A DNA stretch of 64,000 bases from Chamaelirium japonicum (lineage: Eukaryota; Streptophyta; Magnoliopsida; Liliales; Melanthiaceae), in assembly GCA_947650365.1 (NCBI GenBank), contig OX393552.1, forward strand, positions 18,688,351 through 18,752,350. Reading direction: 5' to 3'. The notes under the pieces were generated by a model. That model was not told the DNA's origin. It ran no database searches and saw only the letters and a list, made by a program, of their open reading frames with translations. Shown piece after piece: positions 1 to 26,764 of the stretch (position 1 is the stretch's first letter; every line of letters starts with the position of its first letter). Both the position numbers and the translations under genes were made by a program.

Positions 1-177
1 AGCTCAAGGTCGCCCACTGGCTGCCTCTGAGGAACCCGGTCTTGCTTTAAGTCCACGCAACGGTGGACTGTTCTTTGAGGATGCTGCACGTGAGCTGATC
101 GCGTGCGAGCTGTTCGCTGTAGATTACTATCGAGCATAGATTTGAACTAGTCCAAACACACTATCGCACAAAATGGT

Positions 178-1456
178 TTACAAGAGGGCGCCTACGCGCA
201 AGGTAGGAGGCTGCTGCTGCTCGGCCATCTTCCCTCGACGATCCAGCACCACATCTTCGAGCTTAATGTGTTGTTGGACCAAGGCAAAGAGCTCGATCAT
301 GGTGCGGGGATCAGAAATGACTATCGCGTCATGAAGCTCACCTCCTTCGGGGAGCGCGCTCCGAAAGGCACTCACGGCCGTCCGGTCTCGCCCTGCTGAG
401 TCTCAAGAGCGAGATAGGCATTCCGGAATCGCATCGAGAAGCACCGGGGGGTCTCTCTTGCGCCCATGGTAAGACCGAACAGTGATTCGATCTGCTTCGG
501 AGGTCGCCAATTGCACCGGTACTGTTCCAGGAACAGCCCGGATAGAGCAGTGAAGTTCGGGACCGAGCCCGGAAGTAACTTATGAAACCAGTCGAGGGCC
601 GAACCCGCCAAGCTGCTCGGGAAGGCGCGGCACAGAACGTGGTCCTGATCCCGAAAGAATAACAACTTTCGGTAGGCCAAGAGGTGGTCCACGGGGTCTT
701 GCGACCCGTTGAACAAAACAAACTTTGGTGGGGTCCAGTGCTGAGGGAAACCTCCCTGGTGAACCTCGTTGGTGAAGGGCGAGCTCCCTCCCCGGACGAC
801 GAGCTCTTCTAAGAGGTCGACGGGCGTGCTAAGTAGCTGCCAGCGCTCGGGGTGATTTCCCAAAGACAGCTGCGCAGGTACCAAGCAATCATGCACGCTT
901 CCTCGAAACCGGTTCGCAGCCTTGCTACGATTGTACTCTGGGGCGACGTCCTCTGACTCGCCCGAGTCCGCACCGGGGCTTCGTCGGCGAGGAGGGGCCA
1001 TCGGCAGGGTTGACTTGTTGCTGGAGCGCTGGGTGCCGAGTCGCTGCGGCCGCTCGAGCGCAGTCCCTCTCGTCCGGCGCGCCACTGCGTCCTCCACAGG
1101 GGGCTCCTGCTGGGATGCCCGCCATGTAGGCGCCATAGTGGGCTGATGCGATGCTGGGACAAGGGGAGGTCGCACAGGGGAAATAACCCCCGCCGACACT
1201 CCTGGACGCTGGGACGGGATCACTGACTCTTCCCTCCGCGGGGTGAGCCCGGGGGAGAGATAGTGATCCGGCTCGTCGTCGGAACCTGGCGCAGTCGCAC
1301 TATCTCGCCCACCATGGCCCGCTGAGTGGCCAACACCTTCAAAAGGAGATGGCCGTTGAGCAGGACAGGGGGTTGTGATGCTTCAGCGAGCAGCTCGCTT
1401 TGTGCAGACTCGGCGCGGGCTTTCACCCGTTTCTGCCTCCGCGTGACCGGAGCCAT
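178..1456 (-). pseudogene. Ty3/gypsy gag, frameshifted (element runs off left edge)
   Basis: Gag polyprotein of an LTR retrotransposon on the minus strand, the capsid precursor that packages element RNA. The likely start is the ATG at 1456-1454 (MAPVTRRQKR), about 75 bases inside a primer-binding site. This frame stops at a TGA at 1222-1220. The gag continues in another frame from 1223 to 372, including a retrotransposon-gag domain (PPKFVLFNGS, then ALDWFHKLLPGSV, then FLEQYRC). It shifts again near 375 and continues to a stop at 178 (ALPEGGELHDA, FALVQQHIKLED). At least two frameshifts make it non-functional as read. Downstream pol would lie left of base 1. The Ty3 assignment rests on the gag domain and the LTR/PBS arrangement. 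Confidence 0.8.
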
Positions 1457-1546
1457 CCGGGTGTCTGGAGAAGCACGGCTTTCAACCGCGTGGTCGTGGG
1501 CGTTCTCGCAGGAACCAGTCGAAAGAATCCCACAGACGGCGCCAAA

Positions 1547-1864
1547 TGTTCGGGGGATTTTTCGTTGGTCCGTGCAGGCCACCTGCAAGATAAAGAAAAG
1601 AGAACGTGAGAACGGCTGGCTCCCTTAGGAGCGCAGACCCTCCGACGCTCAAGTCAGTCACGGTGGCACAACGGCGAGCTGTTGTATGCCAAAGTGGTAG
1701 GGAAAAGGATTTCGAACCTGTACTATGGAGCCTGGGGGTGAGCATTTATAGCAATCGGCGGCCTACCGTGGCCCGACACGTGGAGATTCTTTCCAGAGCC
1801 TTCCAGACCCCCACGTTCTGGCTCGCGTGGGTCTGACAGTCCTTGGTACTCGCGCCCTGACATT
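1547..1864 (-). repeat. 5' LTR of the minus-strand Ty3 element, with PBS
   Basis: On the minus strand this stretch begins TGTCAGGGCG and ends CCCCGAACA, so it has TG...CA ends. It carries a TATA box (CTATAAATG) near 1745-1754. It is followed at 1546-1530 by TTTGGCGCCGTCTGTGGG, a primer-binding site of the kind common in plant Ty3 elements. The inner boundary at 1547 is firm because of the PBS. The outer boundary at 1864 is a best guess, since the matching LTR is outside the window. Confidence 0.6.
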
Positions 1865-2665
1865 CTGTCGTCAAGCCTGCCAGGCGGTTTGAGTGGGGGA
1901 GGGCATCTTTCTTGTCGCGGCCAGGTGGCTATTCTGGAATGTTCAAGTCTGGGCGGTCTCAGGGAGGATGCAAAGGCAAGCTCGCCCGTCACTGTTCCGT
2001 CTTTTCGCCCATATCTATAAAGAGTCGGACCTCGCGGGAGCAACCTCTTCGATAAACAGGGGTCGGGGCGAGCTTGGACGAGCTTCGGAGCGAGCTAAGC
2101 GAGCTCCTGAGCGAGCTTGGCGAGCTCCGGAGAGAGCTTAGGCGAGCTCCTGAACGAGCTTAGCGAGCTCCTGAGAGAGCTTAGGCGAGCTCCTGAGCGA
2201 GCTTGGCGAGCTCCTGAGAGGGCTTAGGCGAGCTCCTGAATGAGCCTTTTGCCTTGGGCCCCTTCAGCCCAATGTGGATCCCGCTCCCTGTCAAGGTGAT
2301 TTGGTGAGCTCGGGGGGGGGGGGCGAGCTCATGGGCGAGTTTCTGCTACCACCAACAGTTTCTACGAGACGAGAATTTTTTTTCGGAGTGACTGTAATCA
2401 CTACAGTAATCTTAAAACCTTGTTGGCTAGTAGAAACTCAACAGATGAGTTTCAGAGTTTTCATCATCGCTTTCACCATTCAAGTGCATGCGCTAGTCTA
2501 GACCCACAGTTTATCGAGGTGCGACCACTCACCACATGCAACGAGGCCCCTTGGAGTTCGCATCGACAACGAGCCTTTTGCGAGCCCGTTGGAGCGGCGA
2601 TTTCGGTAAGCTGGCTCGCTACAGTAGCTAAGGAGGTACTGTAGCTAGGTCCCTTGGAGATGCTC
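1865..2665. repeat. Unassigned repeat DNA with a GAGCTC-rich minisatellite
   Basis: No gene is visible. From about 2068 to 2250 there is a degenerate tandem array of roughly 22-base units built on CGAGCTCCTGAGCGAGCTTAG. It is followed by a run of 12 G around 2310. The stretch closes with CCCTTGGAGATGCTCTAAAG (2651-2670), which looks like a MITE end. Bases 2660-2795 are a short ACCCG-rich block ending ACAGCCCTA, resembling a worn hAT end. Confidence 0.5.
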
Positions 2666-3020
2666 TAAAGACTTGGGTTGAAGATAAAACATGTCTTGAC
2701 CCGAATCCAAATCTTACCCGACTAAAGTTGGAATTGGATACGGGTCTGACATGGATTCGATCCGTTTTTAAATCCAACCCGTTTTTACAGCCCTAATAGT
2801 AGTGGCACCCGCCGCACCCCTGAATATAACCCGGGAAGTCGTCCGCCTGTTCGTACGGAGCGCGCACCCGTTCGTTCAGTCGCCCCACTCTCGACGCCTG
2901 CCAAAGAAACCAACGGAGAATCGGAGTTTTGGAGCCCCTCTTCACCGCCGGCGCCGGAGACGGAGCCCGCCGGAGCTGTGATCTCCACCTCGTGATCTTC
3001 ACGTTCTCTTCCCGCCGGTG

Positions 3021-18227
<15,207 letters not shown>

Positions 18228-19243
18228 AGGCGAAGATGATGTGCGATGATGACCGTTACAGATTTAGCTCCACTTCCTATGGATTTTTTTTTCCCGCAAG
18301 CGAATGTGGCTGGTGAAAACATGCACGTATGTCAATGCTATCTTGTTGATGCTGATCGATCGGTGGTGTGGCGTCATTTGCACATTGGGTTGGGCTTATT
18401 GTAGCGTAAACTTGAAGATCTTGAGTCATCGTTGGACGTCTGCAAAGGCATTTGTAATATCAATCGGGTGGTTGTGGATTGTCGATCGTTTCTGTATATG
18501 TCGACCAAGTGCTATACTTGTCCAGGGTGATGGACCGTAAATGACCAGGACTTCATTTCATTATCCTCCATGGTTGCATGCTATTGAATTGGGTGACCAA
18601 CAAGGCAGGTCTACTGAACCCACAACTGGCCAGTCTTTTATGTTTCTTGGCACTGCTCCTCTCGAGCCATGTGGCCCATGTTACCTTAGGTTTTCTGCAC
18701 CTGTATCGAATGGCTAGCAAGAAGTTGACAGCTTTCCCCGACAATTATATGAGTTGTGATGCTGGCTCTTGACTGTTGGTGATCAAGCAACAGACTAGTA
18801 CAACGGAAAACACAAGATCACCAGATTGTCACAAAAAAGTGACGGGTCCAATGCCAAGACCGATCCAACAGCAAAATTGCTCCAAAAACTAAGCATCCAA
18901 TCAGGCAGCGCTTATACAAATCCGAGAGGAAGCAATAGATGCAAAACAAACTATAAGCACAGAAATAGACATGGTTTACCGAGGTTCGGTAAATTTGCTT
19001 ATGTCCTCTCTCTACCTTGGGCTTCTCATGGTTTCTCGAACTTGGTCTCCACCTCTAACAATCTTCCACTTGGAGATCTAGAGAGAGTTATTGTGAGTAC
19101 CAGAATAAATGCCAAGGGAAGCGTCAATCAGAGGACACACGGGGGCCCTGAAATGATCTCGTCATGGACTGCTCACAGATTAACCCTAGAAATTACCAAA
19201 AGAGGAAATTTAGTAGTTGACAAAAGGGGGTATTGTGCTAACA
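18228..19243. other. 3' flank of LisH gene; possible LTR fragment
   Basis: The first few hundred bases are probably 3' UTR. From about 18775 (TGTTGGTGATCAAG) the sequence has phrases typical of decayed copia LTRs (GTTTACCGAGGTTCGGTAAA, AACAATCTTCCACTTGG). No second copy or PBS is present, so this stays tentative. Confidence 0.35.
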
Positions 19244-19747
19244 TAGGGGTGGCAATGGGTCGGGTCGGGTTGGGTTTGTGTCGTGTCTAGTTTTGGGTCA
19301 TGTCTAAAACCCCTAGATCCGGACCCGACCCGTTTAGCTAATCGTGTAGATCATAAACCCGGACCCGACCCAATTATAAACAGGTAGACCCGATTAGACC
19401 CGTTTACCACTCGGATCTATTTAGTTGACCCGATCCGACCCAATCCGACTCGACCCGAGCTGGTACTACATATTACAGTATCAGATTGCGGGTAGACCCG
19501 ACCCGACACGACCCGTTCAATTTTAAACAGGTCTTCCCGGTTCTACCGTGTCCAGACCCTAAACCCGGGCCCGACCCATTTATTAAACGGGTCTATCGTG
19601 TCGACCCGTTTACGACCCGAACCCGACCCGTTTATTAAACGGGTCTATCGTGTCGACCCGTTTACGAGCCAAACCCGTTTAACCCTGACCCAGACCCGCT
19701 AACTTCGTGTCGGGCCTGCCGTGTCGGGTCCAAAATTGCCAGCCCTA
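19244..19747. mobile_element. hAT-type element (ACCCG word), perfect 8-bp TSD
   Basis: 504 bp with ends TAGGGGTGGCAAT and (reversed) TAGGGCTGGCAAT, flanked by identical octamers TGCTAACA (19236-19243 and 19748-19755). It is filled with GGGTCGGGTC and its complement. TAGGG.TGGCAA ends are typical of plant hAT elements. It lies between the LisH and lectin genes, about 0.6 kb upstream of the lectin TATA box. Relatives are carried inside both MULE arms at 28-30 kb. Confidence 0.88.
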
Positions 19748-19755
19748 TGCTAACA

Positions 19756-20382
19756 TTTAGAACTATAGGTACCGATTTGGAACAAAAAAACTTCAAGGGG
19801 GCTAAATGAATTTGGACTAAACTTCAAGGGGTTAAAGTGTAATTTCGGGGTAGTTTTTCCCGCGCCCGCCAACCCCCCGCCCCCCTGTTGTCTCAGTGGC
19901 GAGCCTTTCATTTTCTGAAGCAAAGAAATTCAAACTACAAACGGTACTCGTTTCGGAATTTGAATGAGAGGCAGGGAGGAGAGGACGTCGGAGAAAAGGG
20001 TCGAATGCGGGCCCAACAGAACCCAGCACTGCTCCGACCACCACGACACCGGAGCAACTGCCGGAACGTCCATTCTGACCGTCCGGCCTGCTTCTCCGGT
20101 GACCGTGGATCCGGCCTACTCGATTCCAAGCATGTGTAAGACTATAGAGTAGTATAACCAGAAAGGACGTTCGGCGCCACCTGGTCCGGCCAGAGAGGAT
20201 GGGGGTTGTGCCGTCGTTCTCCGAAAAGAATAACCACCGGTGAAAAGAGAAATCAGTACTTTCATTCTCCATCGTGAACCCTAAAGAATCTCTAAAAGCC
20301 GATCCCACTTCCGGGCAATGTTTCCACGGAATCGAATTCCCCGAGCTTTTCGACACTGGATGTATCCCCCCCCCTCAGTCAC
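19756..20382. other. Lectin-gene upstream region, no gene seen
   Basis: Holds a minus-strand open frame of 174 codons with no recognisable motif and odd composition, read here as chance. Presumed distal promoter of the lectin gene. Confidence 0.4.
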
Positions 20383-20389
20383 TATAAAG
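20383..20389 (+). promoter_or_regulatory. TATA box of the jacalin-lectin gene
   Basis: CACTATAAAGGCCACCC sits about 100 bp upstream of the start codon at 20487. Transcription would begin near 20415. A simple TATA promoter fits an inducible lectin; this is inference. Confidence 0.55.
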
Positions 20390-20486
20390 GCCACCCACCA
20401 CTGATTTCAATGTAGGGCAGTTTTCCGAGCTCATTGAAGTTCAGGAACTTGCTTTCGGAACTGGGTTCATCCTCCCTTGTGAGAAA

Positions 20487-23400
20487 ATGGTAATTGTGAA
20501 CATAAACATTTGTGGATTTGTTTTGACTTTGCTGATGAGCTGAAACCAATTGAGTTATGTTTTTTTGAAATAGAGCTTCAACGAAGGGGTCGAGAAGAGC
20601 CCGATATTAGTGGGGCCTTGGGGAGGGCGAGGAGGAAACCCATGGGACGACGGGGTGTACACGACGGTGAGGCAGCTGATGGTTGTCCATGGAGCCGCGA
20701 TCGATTCCATTCGAACCGAGTATGACTGGAACGGGAGCTCAGTTTGGTCGGACAAGCATGGCAGTGATGGTGGCGCCAAGAAGGACAAGGTCAGTAGGAA
20801 TTGTTGCATGGTTTAACCAATTTATCTACTTTCTCATTGTTAACGGATAGTCCCATATCGGTGAGGGAGGCACCCATCACCCGCTTTATATACCCTCTGT
20901 GGACCTCCCCTTACAACCCGGGTATCTAACACTTGCAAATTCTAGATTGCGCATTGATAGATATTTCTTAGGTTCACCTTGCGACTCCTGTTTTGATGCC
21001 CTTTTCGTGCAACCAAGTGTTATCAAAAACTCTGATTTTTTGAATAAGTCTCGATTATAACACGACTTATTCAGTAAATATGCGCTTCACGACTCTTTCC
21101 CGATTTTTAAAAAAAAGTCACGATTTTCAGGTTTTAATCCCGATTTACCCGTTTTAATTCAGATTCATTGCTTTATAATCTCGTCATGGATTGCTCAAAA
21201 AACCTATTGTAACATCTATATATAAAATATGTTCTAAAATTTTACCATTTGTTTCCTTACCTTTCTGACTTTTCTCCGATTTGTCCGACTTCTACCCTAA
21301 TCGATTTTTTTTTTCAACTTCTGACTTGGTACCTATGATCCACACAAGAGGGATTTCTCAAAAAAGAAGAAGAAATATGTTAGTTTAAGTGTAGAAATCT
21401 CTATATCCTAACTTCTTGCTCTTGAAAGATTATCTATATTCATTAACAACCCAGACAGAGTCATCAAGCTCACTGTGTTTTGTATAGTTCCACATTTCTC
21501 AGGTACAGCTTGAATATCCACATGAGGTTCTCACTTCAGTAAGTGGTCACTATGGATCGCTCTCGAACGGGAGCCCTACTGTCGTAAGATCATTAACATT
21601 TGAGAGCAACTGCGCAAAGTATGGACCTTTTGGCTTTGAACAAGGAATGCATTTTTCATTACCGATGAGCGGTGGCAAGATCGTCGGTTTCCATGGGAGA
21701 TCAGGCCTGTATCTTGACTCCATTGGATTTTATTTAAAGCACCTTTGGAGCCCAAAAGCTTTGATTCCATCAGAAAGTCGAAGTATGGACTGTACTGATA
21801 AAGTTGGCTATGGCGTCGCCGAGGGAAGCATCAGCCCAAAGTATGACATAGTGTTTGCAGTAAGAGAAAGGGCAGACAACTTCAATGTTCTACCAAACAA
21901 TTATAAAGGGGAAGCCTCTCCTGTGAAGGAGTTCAGAAATGTGGATCATAAGAATAGGGTATGGCATCTTTCCCACAAAGGCTACACTGCACTTAAGCAA
22001 TGTTAAAAAACTCAAAACTCGGACTCGACTCGAAAGCCAACCGAGTCGAGTGAACTCGGTCCGACTCAGCCAAATAACTCGACTCGAAATCTGGCCTAGT
22101 CGAGTCGACTCGGTCTGACTCGATCGAGTTTTAAAAAGTGCACTTAATTATGTTCTGGATCTCGTTATACCTTATAACGTACCGTAATCTCCATAAAAAT
22201 AGATGCAAACAGGCATGGGCGATGCTTATCTTAACATACGATTTCTTCTTGAATATTCTCGACAATTTCCATTTGTTTTAACGAACAGATTTACTTGTTG
22301 GCATAGGTAAATTCTTTCAATTTCAAATCTATGACGCATCGTGTGGTGGCTAAGGATTTTTCGTTCTGCATTCTGTACATTTTATGCACCTACTAATTTT
22401 GAGCACCTACCAAATTTAGTCCTTGCATGGAAATGTGTTATTTTAGCAGATTTTGTTTTTATTTTACTTATTTATTAGCCTAATTTGGGAATGTTGTTTC
22501 ATTTCAGCTCCTTGGAATATAATTTGTGTCACATAGATGAATGTAATTCCTTATATAAAATCTTGCCTTTTACCCTCTTTGTCTAGACACTTTCCTAGTC
22601 TATAGGGATCCTTTGGGGTTGCTCCTTAGTTGCATGAGCTTAAACTCCGTAATCAATGAGGTAGGCATATGGTGGAAGGACATTGATGTAGGCAAGGGCG
22701 GGCCTAGACTAGGTTATGGAGAGATTTGGGGAAATTTGGAAGTTGGGACAGGCAGGGGTATTTTCATATTTTTAGGGTGTTCAGTTTTTTCGATCTTGAT
22801 GAAAATTGGTGGGGGTGAAGGTCTTGATATGAGGAAGGACTGGTCAAAGTTTGAAGGTGATCGAATCACTCGATCTAATGTTATGACTGAAACTGTGTGG
22901 AGATTTTATAAAACAACAAGCACAATTTTATGTAAAAAGAGGCTAAGACAAGTCTGCAAGGGCCACGATGATCCGATTAATTATAATGACGATCATGGAT
23001 TTTAATGGTCTTTAAAAGGAGTGAATGAAAACGATTATTGGAAGTGGAAAGGTTGCAAAAAACAATTAAAAATAATGGAGAATGATGCGGATGCAAAAGA
23101 AAAAGAAGGAAGAGAATAAATCACACCGCCGCGGATTTATAAGGAATTTCCCAGGGGATCCTACCATTCCTACGTGGAGAAATGTCGTCGATCAAAGTCG
23201 TCGGATCTTTCTATTCGCTAACCGATACCACTCCCAGAGACAGACACTGATGCTTCTCGAGGTGGAGTAAGCCCTTTTGGGCTTATCTTAAAAGCTGGTA
23301 GAGTTTTAAATAAGACCCATTAATTGTCACATCATTTAATTATTTAAGTTGTGATGATCTAACCGTTGGATCGAGTTCTAAACTCGACATTCGGGAGCTC

Positions 23401-26400
23401 TGTTGAACCCTGTAGCCATATTTTATTAAATATAAAGCTGGAAACTCATCGAAAAGAGCCCAGAATGATCGGATAAGCCCTCGAATGAGGTCATGACATC
23501 CCCGCACAACAAGGCAATAACCAAAGCGATAAATAAAGCTAAAAATGACCAAAAATAGCATAAACGGCTTAATGAATAAAAAAACTGATATAATAATGTT
23601 TTAAAGAATCTTGATGCAGATCAAGCCTGCATTAAATATGTAGATGGTCCAGTTGATACAATCCTCCCAGTTTGCGACCAATCCTAGTCCACCAATCGGT
23701 ACGCGGATTCTGCACAGAACAAGATGAGGTAGCAAATACGATGGTAAATCCAGAATAGAGGCTAGATTGATGGATAGATGAGGAACATAGAGAACTGAAG
23801 AAAAGGATAATCAAGGAGAGGAGGTAGCTCTACTCCAAGAGACAGGGAGAGGTATGTCATCAACAATGTGTATTTGAAATTGGGAAGGAACTGAAGAGTA
23901 GTTGGAGAGAATGGTACCATCATAGAGTAGCTACTAGTGCCAGAGGTCGTGATGGTGATCACCGCTATGAAGAACAACCGAGCGGATGTCGAAGGCGTAC
24001 TCCCATCAATGTGACCTACACATCGCATGCCTGAAGGTTGGAGCGAACTTCGAAGTGTTAGAGAACAATATCAAACTTAGAACATAGATACTTTAGGGAA
24101 CAATTAGAGCGAAAAATCTTACTCTGCTTCTGATACTGAGTATAGATGACGTCGGTTCGTTGGATTGAAGGAATCTCAAAGGAGAAGGCGGAAAGGAGAG
24201 AAAGGAAGAGAGAAGAGCCCTTAGCTCGGATACCGTGAAATCAAGGAGCACAAAATGATTACTAAATTGGGCATAAAGCCAAAAGACAGTATGCATATAT
24301 ACAATAAGGGTGTGAATGGACACCAACAAAGTGAGCATACCACACAAAAGATGATGAGAAGTAAGACCGCTAACACTAATAAGTGGAACCTATGGGGACC
24401 TTCTAGGTTTGATCATAAGGAAAATTTGGTTAATCAATAAGAATGTCCTATTTACAGTGTTGCGATTCCCATGCCCTCCCAAAACCGGTAATGAGAGGGA
24501 GGGGGCAACAGTATATAAAGATGTGAAACTCCCACCCCTTTACTGATGTGGGACTATTCTCAACACCTGCCCGCACGCAGAGCGCCTCTCGATCAGAGGG
24601 AGGAAGAAGATCTCGATCAGAGGGAGAAAGAGGGTGCGACGGGACCACATAGAGGAGAGACGGGGTGGGACCTAGCTCTGATACCATGTTACGATTCTCA
24701 TGCCCTCTCAAAACCGGTAACGAGAGGGAGGGGGCAACAATATATAAAGATGTGAAACTCCCACCCCTTTACCGATGTGGGACTATTCTCAACACACAGG
24801 AACCACTTAACCTTCCATTTCTTTTCATTTCTCATTTTTTTCTCCATTCATGTTACATATCTTTATAGTATGGAACATACATAACATTGCACTAATTATA
24901 AGTTATTTAGAGTTGTCATATTCAATTACACATCAATTACAAGTACATGCCATACTCAATTACACATCGATTACAAGTATATGAACATGTATGCATTGAT
25001 TGATGGATTTCATTCTTGCAGATGGTGTCTTTTCCGAGCTACACTGTGGAGAAGGGATCCTCAACCTTAGGAGGTCCTATAACACATGGTCCTTGGGGTG
25101 GTAGTGGTGGAACCATATTCGACGATGGCATATATACGGGAGTTAGACGGGTTAATTTAACACGCAACGCAGGAATCACTTCAATTAAGGTCCAATATGA
25201 CAGAAACGGGCAGTCGGTATGGGGAAACAAGCATGGAGGAAGCGGAGGAATTATAACTGACAAGGTGAGGAATTATTACATTGGCATTTCCTAAGCTGCT
25301 CATGTTGGAATTAAACTTTACTCGCTCGTTTCGCAGATAATATTTGATTTTCCCTTTGAGATCTTGTTATATATAACTGGTTATTTCGGAACTACGCTGT
25401 TGATGGGGCCAACTGCGATAAAATCACTCACATTTCACACTACAAAGAGGAAGTATGGACCGTATGGAGACGAGGAAGGTACGCTCTTCTCTTCTCGCTC
25501 GGCAGCTGGGATTGTAGGAATTCATGGGAGGAGTGGATGGTGCATACATAGTATTGGAGTTCATTTTCTTGAGGGTGAAGTGTCTTCGCACCAATCTCCT
25601 GCTGTTGATCCAAACCGAGGAAGTGATATGATGAGCACCAAGATGGATGATTCTCACTGGTCTAATAATCTGATTCTTGCAAGGAGAGGGATTGGACAAG
25701 CGGTAAATAGCCTTTAAAATCATCCTTAATTTGATTTCTCTTCAACTTGATATCAGCGCAAAAGTTGAAAAAAAAATCAGCAAACAAATTTCTTTAGCTT
25801 GCAGTGCCAACATAGATGATCCTTCAACAGAAATGACCAGCCAAGAAGGATTCATAAAGCCAACTCCAAATAGCTGGGAAAAGGCTTGATGGTTACTGTC
25901 AATGTGTTAGTTCTTAATCTTGAGATTTGCTCTCCGAAACTTGCGACATTCAGGTTACCTATGGTGTGGTGAAAGAACCAGTTCCAAGTGGACTCGGGCC
26001 ATGGGGTGGAGATGGCGGTAAGCCATGGGATGATGGGGTGTACTCAGGAATCATGCAGCTTCATATCACAAGAGGAGAAGCCATAAACTCGATACAGATC
26101 GAGTACGACAGGAGCGGCCAATCAGTTTGGTCTGCAAGACATGGAAGCAAGGGGGAGACCGCCCATCGGGTACTAATAGAATGCTCGATTTTCGATATTT
26201 GAACTGCCCGCCATCGATCACGATCGATCGCTAATCGTGTCAACTCCGCAGATCAAATTCGAGTACCCGAACGAGGTCCTGAACTGCATGAGTGGCTACT
26301 ACAGCAGCATCAATCGAGACGAAGGGACGAAGGTGGTGAGATCGCTTACATTCTACACTACTCGAGGTAAGTACGGGCCATTCGGTGAGGAGATAGGAAG

Positions 26401-26548
26401 CTACTTCAGTTCGACGACGGAAGGGAAGGTGGTGGGGTTCCACGGCAGGGGTGCGCTGTGTTTGGACGCCGTTGGGGTCCACATGCAGCACTGGTTGGGT
26501 GGCAGAAAACCCAACACCAAGTATTTGGTTTCCAAGTATCTATTCTGA
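20487..26548 (+). CDS. Triple-jacalin-domain mannose-binding lectin (JRL3-like), 7 exons
   Basis: Predicted cytosolic carbohydrate-binding lectin of the mannose-specific jacalin-related type; 598 residues, no signal peptide. Coding exons: 20487-20489 (ATG alone), 20574-20789, 21503-21958, 25022-25264, 25337-25702, 25954-26169 and 26252-26548 (TGA). All are phase 0 with GT-AG introns. Each domain is encoded by two exons. Domain 1 is about residues 13-153 (VGPWGGRGG, WDDGVYTTVRQ, KIVGFHGRSG, YLDSIG). Domain 2 is about 241-385 (HGPWGGSGG, GIVGIHGRSGW). Domain 3 is about 437-580 (LGPWGGDGGKPWDDG, VVGFHGRGALCLDAVG). Length and layout match Arabidopsis jacalin-related lectin 3. Domain 2 has lost the usual tryptophan in IFDDG, and domain 3 has ALC instead of GWY in the sugar-contact loop. 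Introns 2 and 3 carry transposons. Confidence 0.93.
20838..20931 (+). repeat. Solo LTR resembling a TRIM LTR (lectin intron 2)
   Basis: TGTTAACGGATAGTCCCATA...GGTATCTAACA, with internal CTTTATATACC. TAGTCCCATATCGGTGAGG is close to the TRIM LTR at 24458-24794 (reversed ATAGTCCCACATCGGTAAAG). No target duplication is evident. Confidence 0.5.
21009..21338. mobile_element. Degenerate hAT-like element (CGATTT/GACTT word), lectin intron 2
   Basis: AGTGTTATCAAAAACTC at the left and (reversed) GGTACCAAGTCAGAAG at the right, with CGATTT/TCTGACTT words between. It matches the reversed element at 26765-27013, including the segment around ACGACTTATTCAGTAA. No clean duplication. Confidence 0.45.
21998..22140. 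mobile_element. Mini hAT-type element (GACTCG word), 143 bp
   Basis: Ends CAATGTTAAAAAACTC and (reversed) CACTTTTTAAAACTCG. It is flanked by CACTTAAG (21990-21997) and CACTTAAT (22141-22148), 7/8. The body is almost wholly GACTCG/CGAGTC words in both orientations. It begins 39 bp past the lectin exon 3 donor. A transcript retaining intron 3 stops at TAA inside it (22004-22006). Confidence 0.75.
22149..23629. other. Lectin intron 3, unclassified repeat DNA
   Basis: No gene or bounded element recognised. The 22610-23000 open frame has no known motif. Bases 23130-23560 have a composition suggestive of an old LTR, but no partner copy is present. Confidence 0.35.
23630..24456 (-). pseudogene. Copia remnant (gag-protease fragment plus LTR)
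   Basis: On the minus strand, 23632-23730 encodes VQNPRTDWW and LGGLYQLDHLHI, the GAG-pre-integrase motif seen also at 13430. Garbled protease sequence follows to about 24030. At 24223-24235 a worn primer site (reversed CGGTATCCGAGCT) abuts a candidate LTR at 24236-24456 with TG...CA ends. Multiple stops and shifts. Confidence 0.6.
24458..24794 (-). mobile_element. TRIM (miniature LTR retrotransposon), 337 bp
   Basis: Two 108-bp direct repeats, 24458-24565 and 24687-24794, with TGTT...AACA ends and about 95% identity, enclose only 121 bp. On the minus strand the LTR is followed by TGGTATCAGAGCTAGG (24686-24671), the initiator-Met tRNA primer site. Flanks TACAG and CACAG are a near-perfect 5-bp duplication. 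Each LTR has a TATATAAAG box. No coding capacity, so it must move in trans. Confidence 0.9.
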
Positions 26549-26764
26549 TCAACTCCTCCTCACATTATCCTACAGAAGTTTGTTGTTGTTATCTACTAAA
26601 ACCTCAACTGGATATTTCATATGGCATGATAGTTAAAGCTATGGAAGCTACAATAGTGGCTTCTGTTATTGAATGTGCACAAAAATTGTTGGCCTCCAAC
26701 TCCATGTACTTGTATCTCTACAGATGGAAATCAGTCTCTAGCTAGTTCAATGCACTTGTCCATA
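26549..26764 (+). other. Probable 3' UTR of the lectin gene
   Basis: Unique-looking sequence after the lectin stop codon, ending where the element at 26765 begins. No clear polyadenylation signal was identified. Confidence 0.4.

Noticed and set aside
338-1162. Several overlapping open frames on both strands over the gag region
   Set aside because: They are out-of-frame shadows of the GC-rich gag; only the frames with gag motifs are kept.
19832-20356. 174-codon minus-strand frame upstream of the lectin gene
   Set aside because: No motif, no splice context, arginine/serine-rich as expected of chance frames in GC-rich promoter DNA.
22613-23005. 130-codon plus frame in lectin intron 3
   Set aside because: No family resemblance and lies inside a proven intron; probably decayed repeat.
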